Positions 42,251-51,003 of a stretch of DNA of 64,000 nt are shown here, piece by piece (within the stretch, counting starts at the first letter, position 1; each line of letters starts with the position of its first letter). The notes beneath the pieces are model-generated. The model was not told the DNA's origin. It ran no database searches and was given only the letters and a program-made list of their open reading frames with translations. The stretch comes from an uncultured Lachnospiraceae bacterium (GTDB lineage: Bacteria > Bacillota > Clostridia > Lachnospirales > Lachnospiraceae), in NCBI GenBank assembly GCA_902780405.1, contig CACZFI010000001.1, forward strand, positions 62,001-126,000, written 5' to 3'. The position numbers and the translations under genes were made by a program.

Positions 42251-44767
42251 ATGAAAAAGACAGTCATAATTTTATGTTCGATATGGACATTGCTTATGGG
42301 TATACTGCTCGGATTGTATTTCTTCCCTTCCGAGAAGTCTACCGAAGGTCTTACAACCGCACAGGGATACGCGGTTTCGGACGAGCGGGTTTATATCAGT
42401 GATAATTGCTATGATCAGGCGGTGATCTACAAACTCTCCTGGACAGGCTCCATCGATCGCACATGGTATGCGGGAAAGAGAGACGTCCTCTCAAATGCAA
42501 CTGTGCACAAGCTTGCCTATGACGGTGGCGTCTACGCACTGTTTTCCGAAGAGAAGGAGTACGGGGACAAGAGAGTTACGGCATATCGCCTGGTATATTT
42601 TGATGATGACCTGATCATGAATTCCCTGACCGATTATCTTGTGATCGGCAAGGATATGGACGTGACAGGACTTACCACCGATGAAAAAAGCGTATATCTT
42701 ACAGCTGTTCATCCGGGACACGATGAGGTATCCGTCTTTGAGATTTCCAAATCATCCTTTAAGGAACCGGTGCATGAAAAGAAGATCGATATCGGAAAAC
42801 TGACCGGCAAGAAGTCTGAGAAGCAGGAGAAGGTTTCCGAGGACATTTTCAGGGAACTCACCGCTACCATACACGAGATTTCGGATCCCGGACGCTTTAT
42901 TGCCGACAGTATCTACTTCCCCGGCAATCTGGCTGTTCGTTATGACAATGAGGCGCCTACAGAGGCATTTATGATCCCTGAGGTTTGCGTCAAAGCGTAT
43001 GACGGTATGAAGCTTTCCGCAGAGGACTTCCACAGACTGAAGGGCGTTCGCTTCTCGATGATCATCCTGATCTGGGGTATCGGCATACCTTTTATCGTAC
43101 TTCTCGTGATGATTTTACGAGGAAAGAACCGTATCGTATATGCGGGTCTTGTGATTGAACTGGTATTCTTCATGATCTGTCTCCTCGGAGTCAGAGGTAT
43201 GGTGAAAACCAAAGAAGACATCAGTGAATCCGAGTATGCGGATTTCTCATATGAAGTACTGAATTCCCTTTTCACAGATACGGACCTTGAAGAAGCAGAG
43301 AAGCTGTTAAGCGGAGGGACTACTTCGGACAAAGAAGCAGCGCTTGCCGCATTTTACAGCAGCGATCTGTATCTTGAAATGGCGGATCAGTTAAGAGACG
43401 GCATCACGATCACGCAGTCGGGCAGAGGTCTTACGGATCTGCTGCTTGTAGACCGCGAGACGGGTGAGATCCTTGTTTCCGACAAGTACAACAACAGGGT
43501 TTCCATCGAGACGGTTTACGGAAAGAAAGTATGGGAGATCGCAAAGACCGTGGCATCCAAGGAGCACAGCGGCACGCTTACGGGTGGCATCTCAGGTGCA
43601 AACCGGGTGATCCTTTCCAAGAACCTTGACGGAAGCGGACTTTCCGGATACACGCTCGTAGGTATTTGCAATTACAGGATCAACCTGCGACAGGAACTGT
43701 CGCAAAACCGTATCTACATCAGAAGAACGACGATTTTATTCCTGCTGATCAGTGCAGTTTTGGTCTTCTTCCTGATGATGGAAGAAAGAGAACTCAAGGT
43801 TCTTGCGGAGAACTTAAAGCGTCTTGCGGAGGGCAGAGGCAAGATCAAGGCGCACCGTGTACACGGCAAGGACATGAATTCCATCAAAAATTCCGTCTTT
43901 GAGATCGAGAAGAACATTGCGAGCGTGAATCGCTCCAAGTACAAGATTTTTGAGGCATATTACAGATTCGCACCCAAATCCATCGAGACGATCCTCGGAA
44001 GAGACTCCATTACCGAGGTGGGAATCGGTGACAGTGCGAACTTAAAAGGTACTTTGGCTGTTGTCTCCATGAGAGATCAGAGACGCTCCGACAAGGAGAA
44101 CCTTCTCGGCAAGAATCGCGTGTTCGAGATCTTAGAGAAGCAAAGAGAGGCAAAGGGCGGTATCTATGTAGCCAACAATGAAACGCTGACCAAAGCCAGA
44201 CTTCTGTTCCCCGATGACAGAAACACATCCATCGAATTCGGCGCGGAAGTTTTAAACAGTTTAAGAGAGTGGAAGAAGAGAGACTATACGGATGTGTTGA
44301 TCCTCCTTCACTACACGGATTTCTTCTACGGTGTCTGCGGTACGGAGAACCAGAGCATGTCCTTCCTGGTATCCAGAGAGACCGAGAAACTTGCGACATA
44401 CGCGGACTGGCTCAGAAGCTTAAGGCTTTCTCTTGTTGTGACCGATTCGGTATTAAAACGCGAGACAGACATCGGAGAGACAAGATATATCGGATTTGTG
44501 ACTGCAGATGCGGGCAAGCGTATCGACCTCTACGAGGTGCTTTCCGCGCAGGCGGGCAGAGTATCGGCTGCAAAGATCCGCACCAAAGCAGCCTTTGAGG
44601 AGGCAATCAAACTGTATTATGCGCAGGATTTCTTCCTCGCAAGAAATGCATTCACCGATATCCTCAGGGATTTCCCTGAGGACGAACTCGTAAAGTGGTA
44701 TCTCTTCGAATGCGAGACACGCCTGAACGGCGGTGAAGATAAATTTACCGGAGAGCTTCATCTGTAA
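42251..44767 (+). CDS. Membrane receptor with degenerate class III cyclase-like domain and C-terminal TPR-like tail
   Basis: An 838-aa protein. An N-terminal TM is followed by a beta-rich extracytoplasmic region (YAVSDERVYISDNCYD), two TM helices at about 260-315, a second extracytoplasmic region and a TM at about 497-515. A HAMP-like linker follows (LAENLKRLAEGRGKI). The cytosolic domain follows the class III adenylate cyclase pattern: APKSIETILGRDSITEVGIGD and a later RYIGFVTADAGKRIDLYEVL. At the position of the catalytic SDIRDFT there is VSMRDQRR, so the first metal Asp is missing. It is probably a non-catalytic signalling or assembly module. The last ~60 residues look like a single TPR. 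Confidence 0.7.
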   Translation: MKKTVIILCSIWTLLMGILLGLYFFPSEKSTEGLTTAQGYAVSDERVYISDNCYDQAVIYKLSWTGSIDRTWYAGKRDVLSNATVHKLAYDGGVYALFSEEKEYGDKRVTAYRLVYFDDDLIMNSLTDYLVIGKDMDVTGLTTDEKSVYLTAVHPGHDEVSVFEISKSSFKEPVHEKKIDIGKLTGKKSEKQEKVSEDIFRELTATIHEISDPGRFIADSIYFPGNLAVRYDNEAPTEAFMIPEVCVKAYDGMKLSAEDFHRLKGVRFSMIILIWGIGIPFIVLLVMILRGKNRIVYAGLVIELVFFMICLLGVRGMVKTKEDISESEYADFSYEVLNSLFTDTDLEEAEKLLSGGTTSDKEAALAAFYSSDLYLEMADQLRDGITITQSGRGLTDLLLVDRETGEILVSDKYNNRVSIETVYGKKVWEIAKTVASKEHSGTLTGGISGANRVILSKNLDGSGLSGYTLVGICNYRINLRQELSQNRIYIRRTTILFLLISAVLVFFLMMEERELKVLAENLKRLAEGRGKIKAHRVHGKDMNSIKNSVFEIEKNIASVNRSKYKIFEAYYRFAPKSIETILGRDSITEVGIGDSANLKGTLAVVSMRDQRRSDKENLLGKNRVFEILEKQREAKGGIYVANNETLTKARLLFPDDRNTSIEFGAEVLNSLREWKKRDYTDVLILLHYTDFFYGVCGTENQSMSFLVSRETEKLATYADWLRSLRLSLVVTDSVLKRETDIGETRYIGFVTADAGKRIDLYEVLSAQAGRVSAAKIRTKAAFEEAIKLYYAQDFFLARNAFTDILRDFPEDELVKWYLFECETRLNGGEDKFTGELHL

Positions 44768-44794
44768 GTACATCTTACGGAAAGGAACTGACCT

Positions 44795-46042
44795 ATGGGT
44801 AATCTGATCAAAGTCATGTGGAATGCTATAAAGGCACGGTTTACGCGTCTTGTTACCAAGATTCGTATGTTCACATCGAGTGGATATGTCCGTGCCCGCG
44901 TACTTGAAAGAATCCGTGGATTCTTCCGCAACGTCTTCAGTGTTAAGCCGAGAGACAAGGACGACTACTACGGCGTCTTCGGCTGGCTCGTATCGAAGAA
45001 ACTGGCATTTGCGATCGTGATCATCATCGGTGTCGTGTCACTTCTTTATACATACGCCACCTATCCGTCCCTCTTCCCGAACAGAAAGGGCGGAGATCAT
45101 GTTAAGACCTACAAATACAATTCCATCATGCTTCGGATAGCGAAAGGAAATGTCCGCATCAAAGGAAAGTCAGGCTACCTTGCTTATGAAGGCAGTGTTT
45201 CCAAAGGCAGCTGTAACGGCAACGGTACACTCTACAATCCCGAGGGCAACATCGTATACCAGGGCCATTTTACCAACAGTATGTATGAGGACCTGGGTAC
45301 CTTCTATTATCCGGACGGCACCATTCACTACATCGGCAACTTCCATGAGAATCTCTTCTCCGGAGACGGAAAGCTTTACCGGGAGAACGGTAGCCTTGAG
45401 TATGAAGGCGCATTTACCTTAGGAATGAAAGAGGGCGCCGGTAAATTATTCGACACAGGAAACAACATCGTATTTGACGGAGAATTCTCTCAGGATGAGA
45501 TCAAGTACAGTGCTTTGATCGGCATGACCAACGAGGAACTCGCAAAGGCTTATTTGGGACAGGTCGTGATGTACGACGACGGATCCGAACGCGTGAGAAG
45601 CATGAAAGACATCTCAGCGCTCTCCGTGGAAAGAGGAGATGCGGCTTCCGTAGATGAGTCCTATAAGGCTTCTACAATCTACGTGTTAAAAGACAATTTC
45701 CGCTTCGGAGGCAAGGAGTACAAGAAAATCAGCGAGATTACAGGTATTCTTGGCCAGCCCACCTACGAAGGTGTGTCGCGCGCGACGCTGTCGGAGGAAC
45801 TTGCGATCAGAGAAATGGGCAACCCCGGAGCTTCTTTTGACGCACTGCCCGAGGTTACGACCAAGAGCGAATTCACCGAGTATACGCGTGTGACCGGTTA
45901 TGATACGGAGTATGAAGTGTATCTTACCAGCTTCATCAAAGACGGTCTGGTCTATAATTTCGTGACCGGCACCGGTGCGGATAAAGACCTGTTTTCCTTC
46001 TATTATATCGCGCAGGAAGACAGAAGTGACGTAGAGCAATAA
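44795..46042 (+). CDS. Membrane-anchored MORN-repeat protein
   Basis: A 415-aa protein. A basic, amphipathic N-terminus (~60 residues) precedes a TM helix (KKLAFAIVIIIGVVSLLYTY, about 68-88). From ~120 to 225 there are five MORN-type repeats (YEGSVSKGSCNGNGTLYNPEG, quoted unit SKGSCNGNGTLY; YQGHFTNSMYEDLGTFYYPD; YIGNFHENLFSGDGKLYREN). A ~170-residue C-terminal domain is beta-rich. MORN repeats commonly bind proteins or lipids at membranes. It closes the P1 unit and should display the repeats outside the membrane. Confidence 0.85.
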   Translation: MGNLIKVMWNAIKARFTRLVTKIRMFTSSGYVRARVLERIRGFFRNVFSVKPRDKDDYYGVFGWLVSKKLAFAIVIIIGVVSLLYTYATYPSLFPNRKGGDHVKTYKYNSIMLRIAKGNVRIKGKSGYLAYEGSVSKGSCNGNGTLYNPEGNIVYQGHFTNSMYEDLGTFYYPDGTIHYIGNFHENLFSGDGKLYRENGSLEYEGAFTLGMKEGAGKLFDTGNNIVFDGEFSQDEIKYSALIGMTNEELAKAYLGQVVMYDDGSERVRSMKDISALSVERGDAASVDESYKASTIYVLKDNFRFGGKEYKKISEITGILGQPTYEGVSRATLSEELAIREMGNPGASFDALPEVTTKSEFTEYTRVTGYDTEYEVYLTSFIKDGLVYNFVTGTGADKDLFSFYYIAQEDRSDVEQ

Positions 46043-46053
46043 ATCGTTTCAAT

Positions 46054-46086
46054 GTGACGGGATTGTGACTATCACCATTGTAAGAT
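46054..46086 (+). promoter_or_regulatory. CIS promoter P2: GTGAC direct repeat plus -10
   Basis: GTGAC at 46054-46058 and 46065-46069, then 11 bp to TAAGAT at 46081-46086. The spacing is exactly that of P1 and P3. The leader to the next start codon is only about 20 nt. Confidence 0.8.
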
Positions 46087-46116
46087 GGTCAAAACCTGTA
46101 CGAGGAGATGACGTAT

Positions 46117-48270
46117 ATGCGACGAAAAACTGCCGGAAAACTTCATATCAGAAGAGGGATCGCAGCGGGGCTTGCGGCTTTGATGATGACGGCTTCCCTG
46201 ATTGTTCCGGCTTTTCCCGCAAGGGCTGCTTCCGATACGACACTGACACTGTCCACGGCAAAGACGCTGGCAGTTGCGCACAGTGAAAAGATCGAAGCCC
46301 TTGAACTTTCGATTGAATCCAAACAGGCGGCGAAAACTTCCGCCTTAAAGAGCCTGGATGCCAAGCAGAAAAACATGAGCTCTTTTCGCTGGTCACCGCT
46401 TCTTTCTTTCAAGCTTCCGACCAAGCCGAACGAGCAGGAGGCTTTTGAATTCTCCTATAAGCCTGTCCAGCTCCAGAGCGAGATTGATACATTAAATCAC
46501 AAAATGAATGACCAGAAGCTCGCCGAATACGAAAAGGTGAGCGAACTCTTTGTAGAGATCTGTTCCAATCAGGAGGCTATGACCTTCTATCAGGACAGGG
46601 TGGATGCTATTTCCGACGGTATCAGGAGACTTGAGACCGGCGTGAAGCTCGGCACCGCAACGCAGGGAGATGTGGATCGCGCAAAAGCGGAGCTTTCCAC
46701 CGCGAAGACCAAGCTTTCCGCAGCCACAACCAAGTACGAAAATGCCAAAAAGAAACTAAGCAATGCCATCGGACTTGACGTGACGAGCGGCTACACTTTT
46801 GAGAATCCTTTCGTCTCGGCAGAGATGGGAAGAGATGCGATTCCCTTCCTGGAGGATTACGCCGTCGCAAGAGATCAGACGCTGTATGAAGCGATCACGG
46901 ATGAGAATCTTGCAATGCTTTCGCTTCGCACAAATTTCAGTCTGATGTCGAATTATTACGGCGGTAAGATCAATCTGATCTCCGGACATGTCAATAAGGT
47001 GATCAGCGGAGGCGACCTTGACAAGAGAGCTTTCAAGAAAGATTACGACAACTTCTTACAGAGGATCGATGATCCCTGGAGAGGCAAATACAGAATCTGG
47101 TTTGTAAAATTCCCCAAGGAGTGGCTGAAGGGAAGTTTAGACGGTATCCGTTATGTGGAAGATGATCCTTATGTCCTCTATCAGAATGCCATCGATTACC
47201 AGAGCGCAAGAAAAGAAAAAGAGAACACCAAGCTGGACTTAATTTCAACCGTGGATGACGGATTTGAGAACTATGTTGCCACAAGAACCGCCTACCTTAC
47301 ATCTGTTGATGCGCTTACCAAGGCAAGAGAAGATATGGTGAAGGGCGACGTGCAGTATGTGATGGGACAGATCACGGTGGATGAGTACAAGGAACTTGAA
47401 AACTCCGTCAATTCCGCTGTTACGGGAGAGTCCGAAGCTTTAACCGAATACAGCAAAGCAACCTATGAACTGGACAGAACCACCTGCGGAGGCGTTACGG
47501 CCTTCTTTGAGTCAAGAAGTCAGAAGATGACGGCGGAGTCAAGAACCGCAGGACTCGGAAGAGCATCCACGGACGGGTCTGCGGATGATATGTTAAAGAC
47601 TCTGGTTCCCGTATATGAGGATGGCATCACCTATTCCCTCGTCTATCTTGCGGAGCAGACGATGTTCGAATTGCATGTGGACGTTCCTGACGGATTCTCG
47701 GTGGACAATGTCAACTATTACGAACTCTGGTGTGACAAGGTAAGGATCGGCGGCAGGATGCCGGTGGGATCCACACTTCGCCACATGTCACTTGCCACAG
47801 GCGATATCACCACCTGTGAGATCAGGTTTTACATGGGGCCGGATTACGGCTACATTACAAGCTGCGAATTTGATCCGACGGTACAACACGGAAGTCTTCC
47901 TTTTATCAAGGATTACAACACCTTTACATCCGAGGGTATGATCATCGGAGAGTATACCGTAGAGAATTCCTCGGCGACAGGTACGATCGAGATCAATCTG
48001 AAACTGAAGGACCACTACGGCGCAACCCAGTACGCGATCCGAAAGGGTTCCGTACATTTAAAGGATACCACGGACAAGAAATTTGCCAAGCTTGATACAC
48101 CCTATAAGTATCTTGACTCCGTAAGCGGTGATCTGGGAAGTCTGACTATTGATTTTACGGATGATTCGGGAAGCGTACTCTTTGAGGCAAACTTCGATAC
48201 GAAGACACAGAGCGTGGTAGTTCCCATGTCAAAGCTTGAGTATATCAACCAGTACCAGACGGGAGACTGA
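46117..48270 (+). CDS. Exported TolC/OEP-family-like coiled-coil protein
   Basis: A 717-aa protein. I use ATG 46117 because the GAGGAG site abuts the earlier ATG at 46108. The signal peptide (GLAALMMTASLIVPAFPARA) ends near residue 37. Residues ~40-470 follow the outer-membrane-efflux (TolC) pattern: LTLSTAKTLAVAHSEKIEAL at the start, then the hallmark GIRRLETGVKLGTATQGDVD with the long helical arm AELSTAKTKLSAATTKYENA. A second copy of the repeat lies around 360-450. The C-terminal ~200 residues are beta-rich and not TolC-like. A TolC-type helical tunnel protein in a presumed monoderm may span or organise the thick wall zone. Its placement between CIS units suggests a role in CIS docking. 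Confidence 0.75.
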   Translation: MRRKTAGKLHIRRGIAAGLAALMMTASLIVPAFPARAASDTTLTLSTAKTLAVAHSEKIEALELSIESKQAAKTSALKSLDAKQKNMSSFRWSPLLSFKLPTKPNEQEAFEFSYKPVQLQSEIDTLNHKMNDQKLAEYEKVSELFVEICSNQEAMTFYQDRVDAISDGIRRLETGVKLGTATQGDVDRAKAELSTAKTKLSAATTKYENAKKKLSNAIGLDVTSGYTFENPFVSAEMGRDAIPFLEDYAVARDQTLYEAITDENLAMLSLRTNFSLMSNYYGGKINLISGHVNKVISGGDLDKRAFKKDYDNFLQRIDDPWRGKYRIWFVKFPKEWLKGSLDGIRYVEDDPYVLYQNAIDYQSARKEKENTKLDLISTVDDGFENYVATRTAYLTSVDALTKAREDMVKGDVQYVMGQITVDEYKELENSVNSAVTGESEALTEYSKATYELDRTTCGGVTAFFESRSQKMTAESRTAGLGRASTDGSADDMLKTLVPVYEDGITYSLVYLAEQTMFELHVDVPDGFSVDNVNYYELWCDKVRIGGRMPVGSTLRHMSLATGDITTCEIRFYMGPDYGYITSCEFDPTVQHGSLPFIKDYNTFTSEGMIIGEYTVENSSATGTIEINLKLKDHYGATQYAIRKGSVHLKDTTDKKFAKLDTPYKYLDSVSGDLGSLTIDFTDDSGSVLFEANFDTKTQSVVVPMSKLEYINQYQTGD

Positions 48271-48276
48271 TGACAC

Positions 48277-51000
48277 ATGAAGAAGAACAGACCGGGAAAA
48301 ACTTCATATAAAGCAGCTTATCTCGGCCTGATTGCCACATGCTTCCTTGCGGGTGCGGCGTCGATGATCATCTTCGGCGGAAAGCGGGGCGTCCTCTCCG
48401 ACAGAAAAGCGGAGCAAAACGCAGTTGCAGCACCTTTTAACGCATCTCTTGCGGACCGTGCGAAGGGCACGATCAGCAAGGAGGAGTACGAGGCACTTAC
48501 CGCAGAGGATTACAAAAAATCCGGCGGTATGGTGAAGTTCGGTAATTACAGACAGCGTTTCGAAGTGCGAAAGACCACACTTTTTATCGGAACCTACCTG
48601 ATTGAATTTGACGCTTTAAACGACACCTATTATCGTCTTGCCAACATTTCCAAGAAGCAGAGAAAGCAGGATATCGAGTTTTACAAGTCCGAGCTGATGG
48701 AAGACGGATCCAGCAAGGGCTATGAAGCGGAAGATGTATGGACGACACTGACCGGTGCGGATCTTTCCACACTTTCCGGAGATATCCGAAACAAGGAAGA
48801 GGAACTGGACGGCTATTGGATTTCAGCCGTTGTTACCGCAGACGGTGCTTACGACCCGATGACCGGAGAGAAGAAGGACGTGATGGATGACAGCCTCTAC
48901 GACCTGATGAATCTCCCCGAGCTGATCCCGTTAAAGAATGCCTATGATGAGATCGAAGAGAAGACCGGGCGGACCGAAGACGAAGAAATCCACAATTACT
49001 ACACCAGAAATCTCATGATCGCAACCGATGATGCTCCGGACGCTGCGGATGCAGACCTCTTTCAAAGCTACGAGGACCGTGGCCGATCCGATCTGACCAA
49101 CCGCTGCGATATCGAGATCACGGCGTTAAAGGCTTATCAGGAAAAACTTGCGGCGGGAGAGGATGAGATCAGCGCAGAGAAGGCAGCGGCGGTTCTGGAT
49201 CTCTATGCAAGAGAAGATGCCAGACGCCATGCGGAGATCTATAAATTCTTAGCCATCGGAACCGGCGGAAGGAAACCGGCGCTTACGGCACTCTCCGAAG
49301 CCATCGGAGACAGGAAGAATCGTGAGGGTTCCGAAAGTTTTGAGCCGATTGAGACCTATATTTCCGCCATCGATCAAAGCCTTGAAAATTGCAAGAACAG
49401 TTATTATATGTACTTAGAGATGGTCCCGACACCCGGAACCACGGTACTTTCCGAATACCGATTCAATGTATCCGTACAGATCATGGATCTGGCTTATGAC
49501 TCCAAACTTGAAGCGGAGGCGGACGACAAGGTGTCCCGCCTGCTTGCGGCAGAGCATATCGGAGCCGGAGAGGTGAAGGATGCGGAACTTGAGACGGTCG
49601 TACTGGAGACGGCGCTCCTTCCCGAGGGTATCAAGCGTTTTGAGGACGCGGTGCTCACAGAGGTGACCAAGGAATACACCGAGGCCGTTCTGGAGGGACG
49701 GACGGAGGATGAGAAAAAGTCCATCCTGATGGATCAGTACTCCGGAGCCGAAAAACAGCTTTTTGAACTGGAGTTTCTTGTAAAATCGACGACTGACAGA
49801 ATCACGGCGGAAGAATCTGCGGATCTGATCGAAGAGCAGGTGTTGCTCGCCTACGTATGGAAGAGCAGAGTTTTCGATGATCCCTACGGACCGCTTGCCG
49901 AGTTTTTGATCGATAAGTACATTGACTGGCTGAAACAGCTTTACGAATCGATCACCGGAGAACCTTATACGGGAGATGAATACTTAGACGATCTCTACGG
50001 CAAGAAGCTTCGCGCAGAGGAAGAAGACGATCCGGAGCGCTTAAGACAGTTAGAGATCCTTGAATCCGACTACAACAAGCGAAAGATCGGCAAAAATACA
50101 AGCTCGGTTGACGAGAGCCTGATCAAACGACGCAATGATTTCTGGGACAGCCTCAAGACCAAAACAACAACAGGCATCATCGATGACTTAAAGAAGCGTG
50201 CCGGAGATGACGACGCAAACGGCAACCACGCCATCCGCGATGCGGTAGATCGCGCGTCGAAAGATGACAAGAAGAACCGACGCGAGAATGAGAATTACGC
50301 TGAGAAGTTCGGCGGCGACGGTTTAGACGGAAGCGGCGGAGGCCTTTCCGGATTTGAAGGCTTGCTCGGTACGGATACGGGCCTGGGAGAGGGAGATCTT
50401 ACCGATTCCCAGATCGAAGATCTGATCAATTCCCTTTTCGGATGCAGTTTCGACGACTTGAGCGCCGATGCACAGGCAGCCGTAGTTGTGGCGTTAAATC
50501 GTTACGGTGTGATGCACAATGCGGAGAATATCCTAAACTATGCGAGAAAGCTTTTAACCAAGATCATGAACAGCAAGAACCCGCTTGTCTATGCAAAGTA
50601 CGAGGCTGATAAGACAGAAGAGTACGTGAGCATGGGTGCGGTAGACTTCTCGAGAAGTTTTACGGGCTATCGATACGTCACGGAAGACGGCACGGACACC
50701 CTGTCTCAGACAGGAGGTGCGGCGTCCTACTCTTTTAAGGACAATCGCGTGACATCGGCGGACGGCTCCGTGAGTGACCTTACTGCATCCGTCGGTTACC
50801 AAAGTGACGGATACATCAAGCAGGGAACCAGATTCGCTTATATCAGCGAGAAGGATGCGGCGTCTACCACAGGTATGAATGCCGAGTATATCAAAGATAC
50901 GGATTGGGCCGTGCTTGTCACACCCAAGATGGAAGTTGAAGTAACCAGAATTATGGATGCTATCGCAGAGATGGCTGAGGGATCCAAAGAATCGGAGTAA
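48277..51000 (+). CDS. Large membrane-anchored exported protein, paralogue 1
   Basis: A 907-aa protein. It has an N-terminal TM or uncleaved signal (AYLGLIATCFLAGAASMIIF, about 13-32), then a long extracytoplasmic chain. It shares landmarks with the next gene: LFIGTYLIEFDALND, GRSDLTNRCDIEI, ARRHAEIYKFLA, a Gly-rich spacer with ADGNxHAI-like acidic helix, and the C-terminal block NPLVYAKYEADKTEEYVSMG followed by GYRYVTEDGTDTLSQTGGA. I recognise no family. It probably forms a hetero-oligomer with its paralogue in the cell envelope. It lies 6 bp after the TolC-like gene. Confidence 0.7.
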   Translation: MKKNRPGKTSYKAAYLGLIATCFLAGAASMIIFGGKRGVLSDRKAEQNAVAAPFNASLADRAKGTISKEEYEALTAEDYKKSGGMVKFGNYRQRFEVRKTTLFIGTYLIEFDALNDTYYRLANISKKQRKQDIEFYKSELMEDGSSKGYEAEDVWTTLTGADLSTLSGDIRNKEEELDGYWISAVVTADGAYDPMTGEKKDVMDDSLYDLMNLPELIPLKNAYDEIEEKTGRTEDEEIHNYYTRNLMIATDDAPDAADADLFQSYEDRGRSDLTNRCDIEITALKAYQEKLAAGEDEISAEKAAAVLDLYAREDARRHAEIYKFLAIGTGGRKPALTALSEAIGDRKNREGSESFEPIETYISAIDQSLENCKNSYYMYLEMVPTPGTTVLSEYRFNVSVQIMDLAYDSKLEAEADDKVSRLLAAEHIGAGEVKDAELETVVLETALLPEGIKRFEDAVLTEVTKEYTEAVLEGRTEDEKKSILMDQYSGAEKQLFELEFLVKSTTDRITAEESADLIEEQVLLAYVWKSRVFDDPYGPLAEFLIDKYIDWLKQLYESITGEPYTGDEYLDDLYGKKLRAEEEDDPERLRQLEILESDYNKRKIGKNTSSVDESLIKRRNDFWDSLKTKTTTGIIDDLKKRAGDDDANGNHAIRDAVDRASKDDKKNRRENENYAEKFGGDGLDGSGGGLSGFEGLLGTDTGLGEGDLTDSQIEDLINSLFGCSFDDLSADAQAAVVVALNRYGVMHNAENILNYARKLLTKIMNSKNPLVYAKYEADKTEEYVSMGAVDFSRSFTGYRYVTEDGTDTLSQTGGAASYSFKDNRVTSADGSVSDLTASVGYQSDGYIKQGTRFAYISEKDAASTTGMNAEYIKDTDWAVLVTPKMEVEVTRIMDAIAEMAEGSKESE

Positions 51001-51003
51001 AAG

